A stretch of DNA of 64,000 nucleotides from Pseudonocardia hierapolitana (GTDB lineage: Bacteria > Actinomycetota > Actinomycetes > Mycobacteriales > Pseudonocardiaceae): assembly GCF_007994075.1 (NCBI RefSeq), contig NZ_VIWU01000001.1, forward strand, positions 4,588,001-4,652,000, written 5' to 3'. How positions within the stretch are numbered: the first letter of the stretch is position 1; the number at the start of each line of letters is the position of its first letter. Below are positions 16,939-27,300 of this stretch, piece by piece. The translations under genes and the position numbers were made by a program. Below the pieces are notes generated by a model. The model was not told where the DNA came from. It was given only the letters and a program-made list of their open reading frames with translations, and searched no databases.

Positions 16939-18351
16939 TCACGCCTGGGGTACCGGGCTGCGGCGGCGCAGGCCCGTCGCCACGAGCACCGTGCCGAGCG
17001 CCGCCGCGACGAGAGGCACCACGAGACCCGCCCGGTAGCCCTCGAGCACGGCCTGCGGCGTATCGCCCGTGGTGGCCGCCACGATCACCGCGGTGGCGAC
17101 GGCGAGTCCCACCGCGGCCCCGAACTGGAACGACGTCGTCAGGAGCCCGCTCGCGAGCCCCTGTTCCTCGTCGGCGACGCCGTCGGTCGCCGCGATCGTC
17201 AGCGTCCCGTACGCGAGTGTGAACGCGAGGCCGAGCGCCAGGAACGCAGGCAACATCGTGAGGAAGCCCCACTCCGGCCCGACCGGCAGGAACAGCAGGT
17301 ATCCCAGCGCGGCGAACACCATCCCCGCGACCACGATCCGCGAGTTGCCGAAGCGGGCGACGAGCACGGGGGTCAGCGTCGGGGCGAGCACGGCGTCGAT
17401 GCCGAGCACCGCGAGCGCGAGCCCGGTCTCCACCGTGGACCAACCCCGCAGCTCCTGCAGGTAGAGCACCGCGACGAACTGGAACGCCATGAACGAGGCG
17501 AGCAGCAGCACCGCCCCCGCGTTGGCCCGCAGCAGCGGGACCGACCGCAGGATCCCGAGCCGGACGAGCGGGGAGGCCGAGCGCCGCTCGATCCGGACGA
17601 ACGCCGCGAGCAGCACGGCTGCGCCGGCCAGCGTCGCGAGAGTGGTGCCGATGGCGACCTCGGGCGCGTGCACCACCGTGATCACCAGGAGCAGCATCGC
17701 GCCGGTGAGCGTCAGCGTGCCGGGGATGTCGAAACCGCCCGTCCTGCGCTCGCGCCGTTCCTCCCGGGGGATCAGGACGATCGCCGCCACGAGGATCGCC
17801 GCCGCCACCACCACCGGTGCGAAGAACACCCAGCGCCAGTGCACGGCGGTGAGCAGACCGCCGGTCACCATGCCGAGCGAGAAGCCTCCGGCGGCAGCCC
17901 CCGCGTAGACGAGCACCGCGCGGTTGCGGACCGGCCCCTCGGCGAACATCGTCGTGATGATCGACAGCCCCGCCGGGGCGAGGAACGCGGCGGCGACGCC
18001 GGTGACGAACCGGGCGACGATCAGCACCCAGCCCTCCTCGGCGAGCCCGCCGAGCCCGGAGAACGCCACGAACACGACCAGCCAGCCGATGAACATCCTG
18101 CGTCGGCCCAGCAGGTCGGCGGCGCGCCCGCCGAGCAGGACGAACCCGCCGTAGCCGAGGACGTACGCGCTGACGACCCACTGCAGCGAGCTGGTCGACA
18201 TGCCCAGCTCCGCGCGGATGGACGGCAGTGCGACGCCCATCATCGAGACGTCGATGCCCTCGAGGAAGATCGCCCCGGACAGGACGAGCAGCAGGCCCCA
18301 CGCGCGCGCGGTCATGCGTTCGGCGCGCGGCGGGGCGGATGGTGCGGACAC
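16939..18351 (-). CDS. MFS transporter, DHA2-like
   Basis: Predicted 470-aa multidrug-type MFS exporter with about 14 membrane helices (ARAWGLLLVLSGAIFLEGIDVSMMGVALP start, DLLGRRRMFIGW motif A, GLASGLLTTSFQFGAAVGLAVA late helix). The GTG start at 18351 is preferred: it has GGGAGAA upstream, and the longer frame to 18441 would run into the divergent regulator. Only 65 bp separate it from an HxlR regulator gene in the opposite direction, a classic arrangement for local control of an exporter. Confidence 0.9.
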   Translation of the reverse strand: MSAPSAPPRAERMTARAWGLLLVLSGAIFLEGIDVSMMGVALPSIRAELGMSTSSLQWVVSAYVLGYGGFVLLGGRAADLLGRRRMFIGWLVVFVAFSGLGGLAEEGWVLIVARFVTGVAAAFLAPAGLSIITTMFAEGPVRNRAVLVYAGAAAGGFSLGMVTGGLLTAVHWRWVFFAPVVVAAAILVAAIVLIPREERRERRTGGFDIPGTLTLTGAMLLLVITVVHAPEVAIGTTLATLAGAAVLLAAFVRIERRSASPLVRLGILRSVPLLRANAGAVLLLASFMAFQFVAVLYLQELRGWSTVETGLALAVLGIDAVLAPTLTPVLVARFGNSRIVVAGMVFAALGYLLFLPVGPEWGFLTMLPAFLALGLAFTLAYGTLTIAATDGVADEEQGLASGLLTTSFQFGAAVGLAVATAVIVAATTGDTPQAVLEGYRAGLVVPLVAAALGTVLVATGLRRRSPVPQA

Positions 18352-18370
18352 GGCGTCTTCTCCCTTTTTC

Positions 18371-18387
18371 GGTTCCTTCTTGTAACC
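18371..18387. promoter_or_regulatory. Candidate HxlR operator in the divergent region
   Basis: GGTT(18371-18374)...AACC(18384-18387) forms an imperfect inverted repeat with a partly symmetric interior, in an AT-richer 65-bp segment between the MFS and HxlR starts. Position and symmetry fit a dimeric regulator site; not proven. Confidence 0.3.
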
Positions 18388-18416
18388 GACCGCATCGTGC
18401 GTCACCATCGACGACT

Positions 18417-18869
18417 GTGGAAGAAGGCACTTCGAAGTCACCGACGCACTCCCACGGCACCGTGACCGCCGACTCGTGCTGCGAGTGGGACGACGCCTAC
18501 CAGTGGGACACCCGCGAGGACTGCGAGGTCCGCCAGATCCTCGACCGGATAGCCGACAAGTGGTCCCTGCTGGTCATCGCGCTGCTCGACCGGCGGCGGA
18601 TGCGCTTCACCGAGCTGCGCCGCCAGATCGACGGCGTGAGCCAGCGGATGCTCACCGTCACGCTGCGCCAGCTCGAGCGCGACGGGCTGGTGCTCCGCAC
18701 CGTCCACCCGGTCGTGCCGCCCCGCGTCGACTACGAGCTCACGCCGCTGGGGGTCTCGCTGCACGAGACGGTGCAGGCCCTCGTGACCTGGACCGACAGC
18801 CACCAGCGCGAGATCGCCGCCGCCCGCAGCGCCTACGACACGCGGGCCTCGGAGCCCGTCTCCCCCTGA
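18417..18869 (+). CDS. HxlR-family transcriptional regulator
   Basis: Predicted winged-helix repressor of about 150 aa. The family core is clear: DCEVRQILDRIADKWSLLVI, RRMRFTELRRQIDGVSQRML, TVTLRQLERDGLVLRTVHP, VDYELTPLG. An N-terminal Cys pair (DSCCEW) and a Cys in the RED-C-EV segment could sense redox or electrophiles. The start is ambiguous: GTG 18417 is used, GTG 18462 is an alternative. Its 3' end overlaps the convergent histidine kinase gene by 37 nt. Probably regulates the divergent MFS gene. Confidence 0.87.
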   Translation: MEEGTSKSPTHSHGTVTADSCCEWDDAYQWDTREDCEVRQILDRIADKWSLLVIALLDRRRMRFTELRRQIDGVSQRMLTVTLRQLERDGLVLRTVHPVVPPRVDYELTPLGVSLHETVQALVTWTDSHQREIAAARSAYDTRASEPVSP

Positions 18870-19948
18870 GCGCGGGGCAGCCGGATCTCGAAGCGGCAGC
18901 CGCCCGGTACGTTCCGGACGCCGACGGAGCCACCGTGGGCACGCGTGACGGCTCGCACGACGGCGAGGCCGAGGCCGGCCCCGCCGTCCGGGGTGCGGGC
19001 CCGGCTCGCGCGCCAGCCGGTGTCGAACACCCGGCTCAGGTGCTCCGCGGGGATCCCCCCGCAGCCGTCGGTGACGCTGAGCAGGGCGTCCGGCCCGTCG
19101 GAGCCGACGGTCACCGCGACAGTGCCGCCGCCGGGGGTGTGCCGGATGGCGTTCTGCAGGAGGTTCCCGGCGGCCCGGCGCAGCGCGTCGGGATCGCAGG
19201 CGACCGTCACGGCGGGCCCTGATGCGTGCACCCGCACCCCCGCCTCTGCGGCGACGGCCTCGGCCGCGCTGACGGCGTCCGCGGCCAGCGTCGTCAGCGA
19301 GACCGGTACGAGGTCCGTCCGAGGTGCCAGAGCCCTGTCGTGCAGAGCCAGCTCGACGAGGTCGTCCACCATCGCCGTCAGCCGATCGGCGTCGCGGCGG
19401 ATCGTCTCGTGATAGCGGGCCGGATCGGGCGCGACGCCGTCCTCCAGCGCCTCCGCCATGGCGCGGATCCCGGCGAGCGGCGAGCGCAGGTCGTGCGAAA
19501 GGCCCGCCACCAGCTCGCGGCGCGCACGCCGCACGGCGTCCAGCTCGTCGAGGGCGTGGGCCAGCTCGGCCGACAGCGCGGCCAGCTCGGGAGCCGGGTC
19601 CGGCGGCGCGGTGAACGAACCGTGGCGGGCGAGGTCGCGCACGGCCGAGCGCAGCTCCTCGGCGCCGCCCGCGACCTGGCGGGCCAGCATTCCGGTGACC
19701 GCCAGCCCGATGAGGGTCGCGACGGCGCACGCCACCGCGACCACCGCGACGTCGTAGCCCACGACGAACATCCCGGCGGCGGTGCCCGCGACCGCCACGA
19801 CGACGGCCAGCTGGCTCGTCAGCACCGCCATGGCGAGCGCCGAGCCGATCGAGCGGCGGCGGAGCAGCGGCACGGTGAGCGCGCCGATGCCGCCGACCAG
19901 CAGGCTGTAGCCCGCGGCGATCGCCGCCGACACCAGTACGTCACGCAC
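18833..19948 (-). CDS. Two-component sensor histidine kinase
   Basis: Predicted 371-aa membrane histidine kinase. Four hydrophobic segments in the first 120 residues leave little room for an extracellular sensor, so it may sense the membrane. HAMP-like linker, then the H-box LVAGLSHDLRSPLAGIRAM, N-box LLQNAIRHTPGGG, and G boxes (VTDGCGGIP, GGAGLGLAVVRAV). GTG start at 19948 overlaps the response regulator stop by 8 nt, so the two are coupled. Stimulus unknown. Confidence 0.9.
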   Translation of the reverse strand: MRDVLVSAAIAAGYSLLVGGIGALTVPLLRRRSIGSALAMAVLTSQLAVVVAVAGTAAGMFVVGYDVAVVAVACAVATLIGLAVTGMLARQVAGGAEELRSAVRDLARHGSFTAPPDPAPELAALSAELAHALDELDAVRRARRELVAGLSHDLRSPLAGIRAMAEALEDGVAPDPARYHETIRRDADRLTAMVDDLVELALHDRALAPRTDLVPVSLTTLAADAVSAAEAVAAEAGVRVHASGPAVTVACDPDALRRAAGNLLQNAIRHTPGGGTVAVTVGSDGPDALLSVTDGCGGIPAEHLSRVFDTGWRASRARTPDGGAGLGLAVVRAVTRAHGGSVGVRNVPGGCRFEIRLPRAQGETGSEARVS

Positions 19949-20639
19949 GGCGGGCCGGTTCCCAGCGATAGCCGACGCCCCACACCGTGACGAGCCGCTC
20001 CGGCCGGGACGGTTGTTCCTCGACCTTCTCCCGCAGGTGCCGGACGTGGGAGGTGACGGTCGCGTGCCCGCCGACCGTCCAGCCCCACACCCGTCGCAGC
20101 AGCTCGTCACGCGTGAACGCCTGGCCCGGATGGCGCAGCAGGAACGCGAGCAGGTCGAACTCGCGCGTGGTCATCGGCAGGTCGCGGCCGCCGCGGCGGG
20201 CCCTGCGCGCGACGACGTCGAGGTCGAGGTCCCCGTCGACCAGCGGGGCAGGCACGCTGCCCGCTCCGGTGCGGCGCAGCACCGCCTGCGCGCGCAGCAC
20301 CAGCTCGCGGGGACTGAACGGCTTGGTCACGTAGTCGTCGGCGCCCAGCTCGAGGCCCAACACGCGGTCGGCGACGCTCCCGAGGGCGGTCAGGATGATC
20401 ACCGGGATCGGCCAGGTGGCCCGCAGCCTGCGGCAGACCTCGCGACCGTCGACGCCGGGCAGCATCAGGTCGAGCACCACCAGGTCGGGCCGCCGCAGCG
20501 CGCATGCCACGAGCGCCTGCTCGCCGTCGGCGACGTGCTCGACGGTGAGCCCGGCGCGGCCCAGGTAGATGCCCACCACCTCGGCGAGCGTGGCGTCGTC
20601 CTCGACGACGAGCACGCGCGAGCCACTCCCGCTGGTCAC
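19941..20639 (-). CDS. OmpR-type response regulator
   Basis: Predicted 232-aa response regulator. The receiver domain has the acidic pair VVEDD, the phospho-acceptor Asp in LVVLDLMLPGVDG and Lys in DDYVTKPFSPREL. The C-terminal winged helix (MTTREFDLLAFLLRHPGQAFTR, then HVRHLREKVE and GVGYRWE) is of OmpR/PhoB type. GTG start at 20639; the frame extends further upstream without support. A short hairpin, GCGGGCG-N3-CGCCCGC (20659-20675), sits upstream. Confidence 0.93.
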   Translation of the reverse strand: MTSGSGSRVLVVEDDATLAEVVGIYLGRAGLTVEHVADGEQALVACALRRPDLVVLDLMLPGVDGREVCRRLRATWPIPVIILTALGSVADRVLGLELGADDYVTKPFSPRELVLRAQAVLRRTGAGSVPAPLVDGDLDLDVVARRARRGGRDLPMTTREFDLLAFLLRHPGQAFTRDELLRRVWGWTVGGHATVTSHVRHLREKVEEQPSRPERLVTVWGVGYRWEPARRA

Positions 20640-20812
20640 GCGGCCGAGCCTAGGCCGAGCGGGCGACGCGCCCGCGTCATCGGCCGGTACGCCACCGAAG
20701 CGCAAGAACTCTTGTCGATGTCTGGCCCGGCCGCCCGGGACGGGCGATTCCTGCGCGACTCGCGCTCTGATCGTCCTCGCGCGCTCCGAGCGCATCCGGA
20801 TAGGAGATCGAA

Positions 20813-21400
20813 GTGCCCGTTCCCACCCTGCACCGGCTGGCCGCGGCCGCCGGCGTGCTGTGCGCGTTCGCCCTGTGCTTCAACGTCGCTCGCCGTGGCG
20901 GTCTGGTGCCGAGCACCGACCTCGCCCGTGCCGCGGCGCCGCTGGCCCAGCTGTTCGGGCTGTGGCTGCTGACCGGTCTGTACGCGAGCATCCGGGCGCG
21001 GACCGGATCTCTCGGGCTCGTCGGGTACGCGCTCAACTCGTTCGGCCTGGCCGGACTGGTCGGCTGCGAGTACATCGTGAACCTCGTCCTCCCGTACGTG
21101 CCGCCGGCGACCGTCGCCGACCTGCTCGACGGGCTCGCCGGCGCCGTCTTCACCGGTACCCAGGCCGTGTTCCTGACCGGTGCGTTGCTCTTCGCCGCGG
21201 CGCTCGCGCGCGGCGGGCTCCCGCCCGTGGCGGTCGGGCTGTACGCGACGGGGGCGGTGGCGGTCGGGCTGCGCGGCATCCTGCCCGATGCGACGCTGGG
21301 CCCAGGGCTCGTGCTCGCCGCGATCGGCCTCGGCCGGCTCGCCGTCGGCCTGTACCGCTCGGCGGCGCGGACCGCACCCGCTCCGGGCCACGGGCATTAG
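20813..21400 (+). CDS. Membrane protein of unknown function, DUF4386-like
   Basis: Predicted 195-aa integral membrane protein with about six hydrophobic helices and no catalytic motif. The pattern resembles actinobacterial DUF4386-type proteins, but that family call is tentative. GTG start at 20813 follows a good AGGAGAT site. It ends 10 nt before upp. Function unknown. Confidence 0.75.
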   Translation: MPVPTLHRLAAAAGVLCAFALCFNVARRGGLVPSTDLARAAAPLAQLFGLWLLTGLYASIRARTGSLGLVGYALNSFGLAGLVGCEYIVNLVLPYVPPATVADLLDGLAGAVFTGTQAVFLTGALLFAAALARGGLPPVAVGLYATGAVAVGLRGILPDATLGPGLVLAAIGLGRLAVGLYRSAARTAPAPGHGH

Positions 21401-21410
21401 CCTCTTGCCC

Positions 21411-22034
21411 ATGGACGTGCAGGTCGTCGACCACCCACTGGCCAAGGCCCGGCTGTCGGAGCTGCGCGACGCGCGCACGGACAACGCCGCCTTCCGCGCG
21501 GCGCTCGCCGACCTCACCCTGATGCTCATCTACGAGGCCACCCGCGACGCGCCGCTGGCCACGGCCCCGCTGCACACGCCGGTTGCGCGCACCGTGGGCT
21601 ACCGGCTCGCGAACCCGCCGCTGCTGGTTCCCGTGCTCCGGGCCGGGCTCGGGATGGCGGACGCGGCGCTCGGCCTCATGCCGGAGGCGCAGATGGGCTT
21701 CGTCGGCCTCGCCCGCGACGAGGAGACCCACCGCCCGGTGCCGTACATGGAGTCGCTGCCCGCCTCGCTCGAGCGTCGACCGGTGTTCGTGCTCGACCCG
21801 ATGCTCGCCACCGGCGGCTCGATGGCCCACACCATCCGGCTGCTCACCGAGCGCGGCGCCACGGACGTCACCGCCATCTGCGTGCTCGCCGCGCCGGAGG
21901 GGATCGGCCACCTGCGCGACAGCGGCCTGCCCGTACGGGTGATCACCGCCAGCATCGACGAACGCCTCAACGACTCCGCGTTCATCGTCCCCGGCCTCGG
22001 TGACGCGGGCGACCGCCAGTTCGGGGCGGTCTGA
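21411..22034 (+). CDS. upp: Uracil phosphoribosyltransferase
   Basis: Predicted 207-aa cytosolic salvage enzyme, uracil + PRPP to UMP + PPi. The PRPP loop [14 protein letters not shown] is present, [14 protein letters not shown] is the family block, and the C-terminal [12 protein letters not shown] forms the uracil hood. The length matches bacterial Upp. In mycobacteria upp also lies near the PNP and phosphomannomutase genes, as here. The ATG at 21411 is the only sensible start. Confidence 0.97.
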   Translation: MDVQVVDHPLAKARLSELRDARTDNAAFRAALADLTLMLIYEATRDAPLATAPLHTPVARTVGYRLANPPLLVPVLRAGLGMADAALGLMPEAQMGFVGLARDEETHRPVPYMESLPASLERRPVFVLDPMLATGGSMAHTIRLLTERGATDVTAICVLAAPEGIGHLRDSGLPVRVITASIDERLNDSAFIVPGLGDAGDRQFGAV

Positions 22035-22037
22035 GGA

Positions 22038-22502
22038 TCAGTCGGCCATGACGGTGGCGGCGAGGACCGCGCCCAGCTCGTAGCACGCCTCCAGCGCCGC
22101 CTTGTCCGGCGCGCCCATGACCTCCACGGGTTCCGCCGCGCGCGTCCAGCCCATGCCCTCGGCGATCGACCCGATGGCCCGCACCGCGCCCTCCACACCG
22201 AGGTTGCCGTGCACGTAGCAGCCGTACGGCAGGCCGCGCGTGTCGTCGCCGCACACGTAGTACACGGTGTCGAAGAAGTGCTTGAGGGCGCCGGACATGT
22301 AGCCGATGTTGGCCGGGGTGCCGAGCACGACCGCGTCGGCGGCGAGCAGGTCGGGGGCCGTCGCGGCGAGCGCGGCCCGGCGGACGACCTCGACGCCGGT
22401 GATGTCCGGGTCGGACGCCCCGCGCACGACCGCGTCGAGGAGTTCGGCCGTGGCGGGCGACGGCGTGTGATGGACGATCAACAACCGGGCCACGAACAGC
22501 AT
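22038..22502 (-). CDS. Flavodoxin-like NAD(P)H oxidoreductase
   Basis: Predicted 154-aa flavodoxin-fold protein: LLIVHHTPSPATAELLDAVV is the phosphate-binding first loop, VVLGTPANIGYMSGALKHFFDT is the FMN loop typical of WrbA/flavodoxin-like reductases, and PYGCYVHGNLGVEGAVRAI is the third. ATG at 22502 with a weak GGGAG. Its stop is 3 nt after the convergent upp stop. Electron donor and acceptor unknown. Confidence 0.85.
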   Translation of the reverse strand: MLFVARLLIVHHTPSPATAELLDAVVRGASDPDITGVEVVRRAALAATAPDLLAADAVVLGTPANIGYMSGALKHFFDTVYYVCGDDTRGLPYGCYVHGNLGVEGAVRAIGSIAEGMGWTRAAEPVEVMGAPDKAALEACYELGAVLAATVMAD

Positions 22503-22556
22503 GCTCCCACCCCCGGCAACGGCTAGATTGACCTTGCCGAGGGACGAAGGGGCGGG

Positions 22557-23303
22557 ATGGCCGGGGTCGGATCGTGGTTCGGTCGTGGGGTGCTCGTCAT
22601 GGTGGTCCTGCTGACGGTCCTGGCGGGCGTCAGCGCAGGTGCCGTTCCGGTGCAGCGCAGCGCCGCCGCTGCGCCGGTGCCTGCGCCCGTCGTTCTGCGG
22701 GTCATGCCGCTGGGCGCGTCGAGCACCGTGGGGAAGGGCAGCCAGGAGACAGCGGGTTATCGAGGGCCGTTGCAGGGGCTGCTCGCGCGCGACGGCGTGA
22801 CGGTCGACATGGTCGGGTCGCAGCGCGACGGGCCCGCCACGGTGGCCGACCTCGACCACGAGGGTTACGGCGGGCTCACGCTCGAGGACATGAGGCCTCA
22901 GGTCGCCGGGTGGGTGCGCCGCGCCGACCCGGACGTCGTGCTGCTGCACGCAGGCACCAACGACCTCCTGAAAGGCAGCTCGGCGGAGGAGACCGCCCGT
23001 CACCTCGAGGGAGTCCTCTCCCAGATCGTGGCGGTGACCGACGCGCACGTGATCGTGGCGGGCGTGTGGGCGCCGCTCAGCCGCGACCTGCGGGACCGCG
23101 CGGAGTTCAACCGCCTGAGCGGGGTGGTCGTCGCGGGCTTCCAGGAACGCGGCCACTCGATGCGCTACGCCGACACCTCCGACCTGCTGGACGCAGAGGA
23201 GGTGGCCGACGGCCTGCACCCGAACGCGGCGGGTTACCGGCTGATCGCCGCGATGTGGGAGCGGCAGATCCTGGACGTCACGGGGCTCCGAGCAGCGTCG
23301 TGA
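22557..23303 (+). CDS. Secreted SGNH/GDSL esterase-like protein
   Basis: Predicted 248-aa exported hydrolase. A signal peptide covers residues about 1-30 (VLVMVVLLTVLAGVSAGAVP). Block I reads MPLGASSTVGKG, keeping the nucleophile Ser after Gly-Ala; block III is HAGTNDLL and block V is DGLHPNAAGY with the catalytic Asp and His. This fits SGNH hydrolases acting on esters or glycan acetyl groups. The last 26 nt overlap the end of the convergent phosphomannomutase gene. Confidence 0.9.
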   Translation: MAGVGSWFGRGVLVMVVLLTVLAGVSAGAVPVQRSAAAAPVPAPVVLRVMPLGASSTVGKGSQETAGYRGPLQGLLARDGVTVDMVGSQRDGPATVADLDHEGYGGLTLEDMRPQVAGWVRRADPDVVLLHAGTNDLLKGSSAEETARHLEGVLSQIVAVTDAHVIVAGVWAPLSRDLRDRAEFNRLSGVVVAGFQERGHSMRYADTSDLLDAEEVADGLHPNAAGYRLIAAMWERQILDVTGLRAAS

Positions 23304-24903
23304 CCTCGGCCCGCAGCGCGTCGAGGCGCGCCTGCGCCGTCGTCCGCGCCGCGGCGAGCGCGGCGGCGTCCGGCACCGGTTCCACGACCTCCAGGTACGC
23401 CTTGAGCTTGGGTTCCGTGCCCGACGGGCGGATCACGAGGCGCTCGCCGCCGCGCCGCAGCACCAGCACGTCCGGCGCAGGCAGCTCGCCCGTCCAGCCC
23501 TCCGGCGGGGCTGCGCGGAGCCGGGCCGCGGCCGCGTCGCGCGCGGCGGGCTCCATCCGCAGCGACACCCCTTCCGTGAGGTGCACCCCGTGCGCGACGG
23601 CCAGCTCGTCGAGCCGGTCGGGCAAGCCCTGCCCCGCCGCCTTCAGCGTGGACGCGAGATCGCAGGCCAGCACGGCCGCGGCGATGCCGTCCTTGTCGCG
23701 CACGGTGTCCGGGTCGACGCAGTACCCCAGCGCCTCCTCGTACCCGTAGACGAGCCCCGGCCCGCCGCGGACGATCCACTTGAACCCGGTGAGCGTCTCG
23801 GCGTAGCGCGCGCCGTACCCCGCCGCGATCAGGCGCAGCATCGACGACGACACGACCGTGGTCGCCACGAGCGGGTCCGCGAAACCGCCGGACCGCAGGA
23901 GGTGGTCGCCGAGCAGCACCCCCGTCTCGTCGCCGGTGAGCTGCCGCCAGCCGCTCGCCGTCGGCACGGCGAGGGCGCAGCGGTCGGCATCCGGGTCGAG
24001 TGCGATCGCCAGGTCGGCGTTCACGTCGGCGGCCAGCGCGAGCAGCGCGTCCGTGGCCCCCGGCTCCTCCGGGTTCGGGAAGGTGACCGTGGGGAAGTCG
24101 GGATCGGGCGCGGCCTGCGACCCGACGACGTGCACGTTCGTGAAGCCGGCCCGGTGCAGCGCGTGCACGGCGGTGGCACCGCCGACGCCGTGCATCGGGG
24201 TGAGCGCCACGCGCAGGTCCCGCTCCGTCCCGCGGGGCAGCCGCGCGACGCGTTCCAGGTAGGCGTCGGTGACGTCCACCTCGGTGGCCGTGGTGGCCGT
24301 CGGGATCGCGACGGCGGCGGGCGCCGCGGCGATGGCGGCCTCGATCTCGGCGTCCGACGGCGGGGCGAGCTGCGCGCCGTCGGCCAGGTAGACCTTGTAG
24401 CCGTTGTCGGCAGGTGGGTTGTGCGAGGCCGTGATCTGCACGCCGGCCACGGCGCCCAGCTCCCGGACCGCGAACGCGAGCACGGGCGTGGGCAGCGGGC
24501 CGGGCAGCACCCGCACCGCGAACCCGGCGCCTGCGAGCACCTGGGCCGCGGCGGTCGCGAACGCCGCCGACCCGTGCCGCGCGTCCCGCCCGACCACGAC
24601 CGTGCTGTGTTCGATTGCCTCCGCTTCGCTCCGGCCTGCAAGTAGCCAGGACGCGAGCCCCGCCGTCGCCCGCCGCACCACGGCGACGTTCATCCCGGCG
24701 GGTCCGGCCCGTACCGGGCCGCGCAGCCCCGCGGTTCCGAAGCGGAGCATCCCGGACATGCGATCGGCGAGCTCCTCGACCGCGCCTGCCGTGCCGACCA
24801 TCGCCCCGGCCAGCACCTGCTGCAGCTCGGTGCGGGTGTCCGGGTCGGGGTCGTCGGCGATCCAGCGCATCGCCGCGTCGCGCAGATCCGGACGCAGCGT
24901 CAT
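23278..24903 (-). CDS. pmmB: Phospho-sugar mutase (phosphomannomutase/phosphopentomutase)
   Basis: Predicted 541-aa alpha-D-phosphohexomutase. The phosphoserine loop is [17 protein letters not shown], the Mg2+ loop [12 protein letters not shown], the sugar loop YGYEEALGY and the phosphate loop [12 protein letters not shown]. The ATG at 24903 overlaps the PNP stop by 4 nt (ATGA), so it is coupled to PNP. That linkage favours a role in ribose 1-phosphate interconversion as well as mannose metabolism. The symbol follows the mycobacterial pmmB in the same neighbourhood; substrate preference is not shown. Confidence 0.92.
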   Translation of the reverse strand: MTLRPDLRDAAMRWIADDPDPDTRTELQQVLAGAMVGTAGAVEELADRMSGMLRFGTAGLRGPVRAGPAGMNVAVVRRATAGLASWLLAGRSEAEAIEHSTVVVGRDARHGSAAFATAAAQVLAGAGFAVRVLPGPLPTPVLAFAVRELGAVAGVQITASHNPPADNGYKVYLADGAQLAPPSDAEIEAAIAAAPAAVAIPTATTATEVDVTDAYLERVARLPRGTERDLRVALTPMHGVGGATAVHALHRAGFTNVHVVGSQAAPDPDFPTVTFPNPEEPGATDALLALAADVNADLAIALDPDADRCALAVPTASGWRQLTGDETGVLLGDHLLRSGGFADPLVATTVVSSSMLRLIAAGYGARYAETLTGFKWIVRGGPGLVYGYEEALGYCVDPDTVRDKDGIAAAVLACDLASTLKAAGQGLPDRLDELAVAHGVHLTEGVSLRMEPAARDAAAARLRAAPPEGWTGELPAPDVLVLRRGGERLVIRPSGTEPKLKAYLEVVEPVPDAAALAAARTTAQARLDALRAEVTTLLGAP

Positions 24904-25688
24904 GCCCGCTCGATCAGGTCGCGCAGCAGCGCGCCCATCCGCCCGGCCGCCGCGGCACCCGCGGCCAGCACCTCGTGGTGGTCGAGCGGCTCGCCCGTGA
25001 TCCCGGCGGCGAGGTTCGTGACCAGCGAGAGCCCGAACACCTCCACGCCCTCGGCGCGCGCCGCGATCGCCTCCAGCACGGTCGACATGCCCACCAGGTC
25101 GGCGCCCAGCAGGCGGAACACGCGGATCTCCGCGGGGGTCTCGAAGTGCGGTCCCGGCAGGCCCACGTAAACGCCCTCGGTGAGCTCCGGGTCGATCTCG
25201 CGGGCGATCGCGCGCAGCCGCGGCGAGTACAGATCCGTCAGGTCGGTGAACCGCGGCCCGGACAGCGGCGACAGGCTGGTCAGGTTGAGGTGGTCGGAGA
25301 TGAGCACCGGCTCGCCCACGTGCATGCCCTCGCGGATCCCACCCGCGGCATTGGTGAGCACCAGCGTGCGGCAGCCCGCCGCCGCGGCGGTGCGCACGCC
25401 GTGCACCACCGGCTCGACGCCGTGGCCCTCGTAGAGGTGGGTGCGGCCGAGCAGCACGAGCACCCGGCGATCTCCCACGGGCACGGACCGCACGGTGCCG
25501 GAGTGCCCTTCCACCCCGGGCGGCCGGAAGCCCGGCAGGTCGGCCATCGCGAGCTCGTGGTCCGGCTCGCCGATGACGTCGGCGGCCGGGCGCCACCCGG
25601 AGCCCAGCACCACCGCGACGTCGTGGCTGTCCACACCGGTGGCCTTCGCGATGGCCGCCGCGGCGGCGGCGGGGTCGTCGACGCTCAT
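24900..25688 (-). CDS. punA: Purine nucleoside phosphorylase
   Basis: Predicted 262-aa trimeric-type PNP that splits inosine and guanosine with phosphate. VVLGSGW is the phosphate loop, [10 protein letters not shown] the ribose/phosphate block, [11 protein letters not shown] the signature and SLVTNLAAG holds the base-binding Asn. One oddity: the usual VGMSTVPE reads VGMSTVLE here. First gene of a coupled pair with the sugar mutase (4-nt overlap). Called deoD in M. tuberculosis in the same order. Confidence 0.94.
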   Translation of the reverse strand: MSVDDPAAAAAAIAKATGVDSHDVAVVLGSGWRPAADVIGEPDHELAMADLPGFRPPGVEGHSGTVRSVPVGDRRVLVLLGRTHLYEGHGVEPVVHGVRTAAAAGCRTLVLTNAAGGIREGMHVGEPVLISDHLNLTSLSPLSGPRFTDLTDLYSPRLRAIAREIDPELTEGVYVGLPGPHFETPAEIRVFRLLGADLVGMSTVLEAIAARAEGVEVFGLSLVTNLAAGITGEPLDHHEVLAAGAAAAGRMGALLRDLIERA

Positions 25689-25698
25689 GGTCGGCAGC

Positions 25699-27300
25699 CT
25701 AAGCGGTGGTCGGTGCGAACCCGTCCACGAGCAGTTCGAAGAGGTCGGCGGACGTGTCCCCGGCGGCGGACCGGGGAACGGTCAGGGTGACCGTCCACGC
25801 CCCCTTGCCCGCCGGCTCGACGTGCCGCCACGAGGTGCGCTCGGCGTCGGTGTACATCAGCACGACGGCTCCGTCCGAGGTCGGTGTCGGGCCAACCAAC
25901 ACGATGCCGGGTACCGACTGGGCCGCCTCGGCGGACGCGGCCCGCTGCACCGTGAGCTCCTCGCTGCCGTCCGGGCTGACGAAGCTGATCGACGGCTCAC
26001 CGTCGACGGGTTCGTGCGGGTAGGCGGCCCAGTTCCGCGGCACCGGGATCGTGAAGCCGAGCTGGTCGGTGTGCTGCGCGAGCTCGGTGCTCGCGGACGT
26101 CACGTTCACCGTGGTGCCCGGGGACTGGCCGCCCAGCACGCGGGTGACGCTCCAGCCGCCCAGGATCCCGGCCAGCACGACGGCTGCGCCCGCGAGGACG
26201 TACCCGAGTGCCGCCACACCGGTCACCGTGGCGCGCGGAGCCGGCGCCAGCGCGCGCACCGGGGGCGAGGTCATCCCGGGGAGCGGGCCGGGGGACGGCG
26301 CGAGCGGTGCCGCGCCGACCGGGGCCCGCGTACCCGTCGGGCTGGGCGGCAGGGGCGCCGGACGGGAGCCGGACATCTCGGTGCGCGCGGCCGGGGCAGG
26401 CACGTGGATGCCGGCGCCGATCGTCGGGGCGTCCGGTGAGCCCGGGTAGACCGGGTCGTCCGGGTCCTCGATGAGCGGCCGCAGGCGCTGGCGCACCTCC
26501 TCGAGCGACATCCGCGCCTCGGGCTCCTTGCGCATCAGCGCCGCGATCACGTCCACGACCGGGCCGGACCCGCGGGGACGCGGCACGTCGCCGTCCACGA
26601 CCTCGGTGATCGTGGCGACCGGGTCACCGCCCACGTCGTAGGGCGGGCGGCCCTCGACGGCGGCGAACAACGTGGCGCCCAGGCCCCAGAGGTCGGCCGC
26701 GGGTGTGACCGCCTTGCCCATCGCCACCTCGGGCGCGATGTACGCGGGCGAGCCCAGCACGAGGCCCGCGCTCGTCATCGGCGCGTCGGCCACGTTGCGG
26801 GCGATGCCGAAGTCGGTGAGCTTGACGCGGCCGTCGTCGGCGATCAGGACGTTGCCCGGCTTCACGTCGCGGTGGGTGATCCCGCTGCGGTGCGCGGCGC
26901 GCAATCCGCCCGCCGTCGCGAACCCGACGACCGCGACCTGCGACATCGTGAGGGTGCCGTGCTCGCTGATCATCGTGGCGAGGTTGCGCGACGGCACGAG
27001 CTCCATGACGACCATGGGCTCGCCGTCGACGTCGACCACGTCGAAGACGGTGATGATGTTGGGGTGGGACAGGCCGCCCAGTGCGCGCGCCTCGCGCATG
27101 ATCCGTTCCCGCGCCTCGGCCGCCTCGTGCTGGGGCACACCGGGAGGGACCTTCAGCTCCTTGACCGCGACCCGGCGCTGCAGCACCTCGTCGAAGCCCG
27201 CCCACACCGTGCCCATCGCACCCGCGCCGAGCAGCCCGGACAGCGTGTAGCGGCCACCGATCCGCCGCACCTGCTCGGAGTCCGAGCCACCCTGTCCCAC
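25699..27300 (-). CDS. Ser/Thr protein kinase, membrane-anchored
   Basis: Predicted 533-aa PknB-like kinase. Kinase domain about 15-275: GAGAMGTV loop, [32 protein letters not shown] Pro-rich juxtamembrane stretch, a single helix (about 358-385, [20 protein letters not shown]) and an external domain of about 140 residues follow. The external part has no PASTA or propeller repeats; it resembles the lipid/protein-binding C-terminal domains of other actinobacterial kinases but is not identified. Located 10 nt beyond the PNP start, running in the same direction. Confidence 0.92.
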   Translation of the reverse strand: MGQGGSDSEQVRRIGGRYTLSGLLGAGAMGTVWAGFDEVLQRRVAVKELKVPPGVPQHEAAEARERIMREARALGGLSHPNIITVFDVVDVDGEPMVVMELVPSRNLATMISEHGTLTMSQVAVVGFATAGGLRAAHRSGITHRDVKPGNVLIADDGRVKLTDFGIARNVADAPMTSAGLVLGSPAYIAPEVAMGKAVTPAADLWGLGATLFAAVEGRPPYDVGGDPVATITEVVDGDVPRPRGSGPVVDVIAALMRKEPEARMSLEEVRQRLRPLIEDPDDPVYPGSPDAPTIGAGIHVPAPAARTEMSGSRPAPLPPSPTGTRAPVGAAPLAPSPGPLPGMTSPPVRALAPAPRATVTGVAALGYVLAGAAVVLAGILGGWSVTRVLGGQSPGTTVNVTSASTELAQHTDQLGFTIPVPRNWAAYPHEPVDGEPSISFVSPDGSEELTVQRAASAEAAQSVPGIVLVGPTPTSDGAVVLMYTDAERTSWRHVEPAGKGAWTVTLTVPRSAAGDTSADLFELLVDGFAPTTA

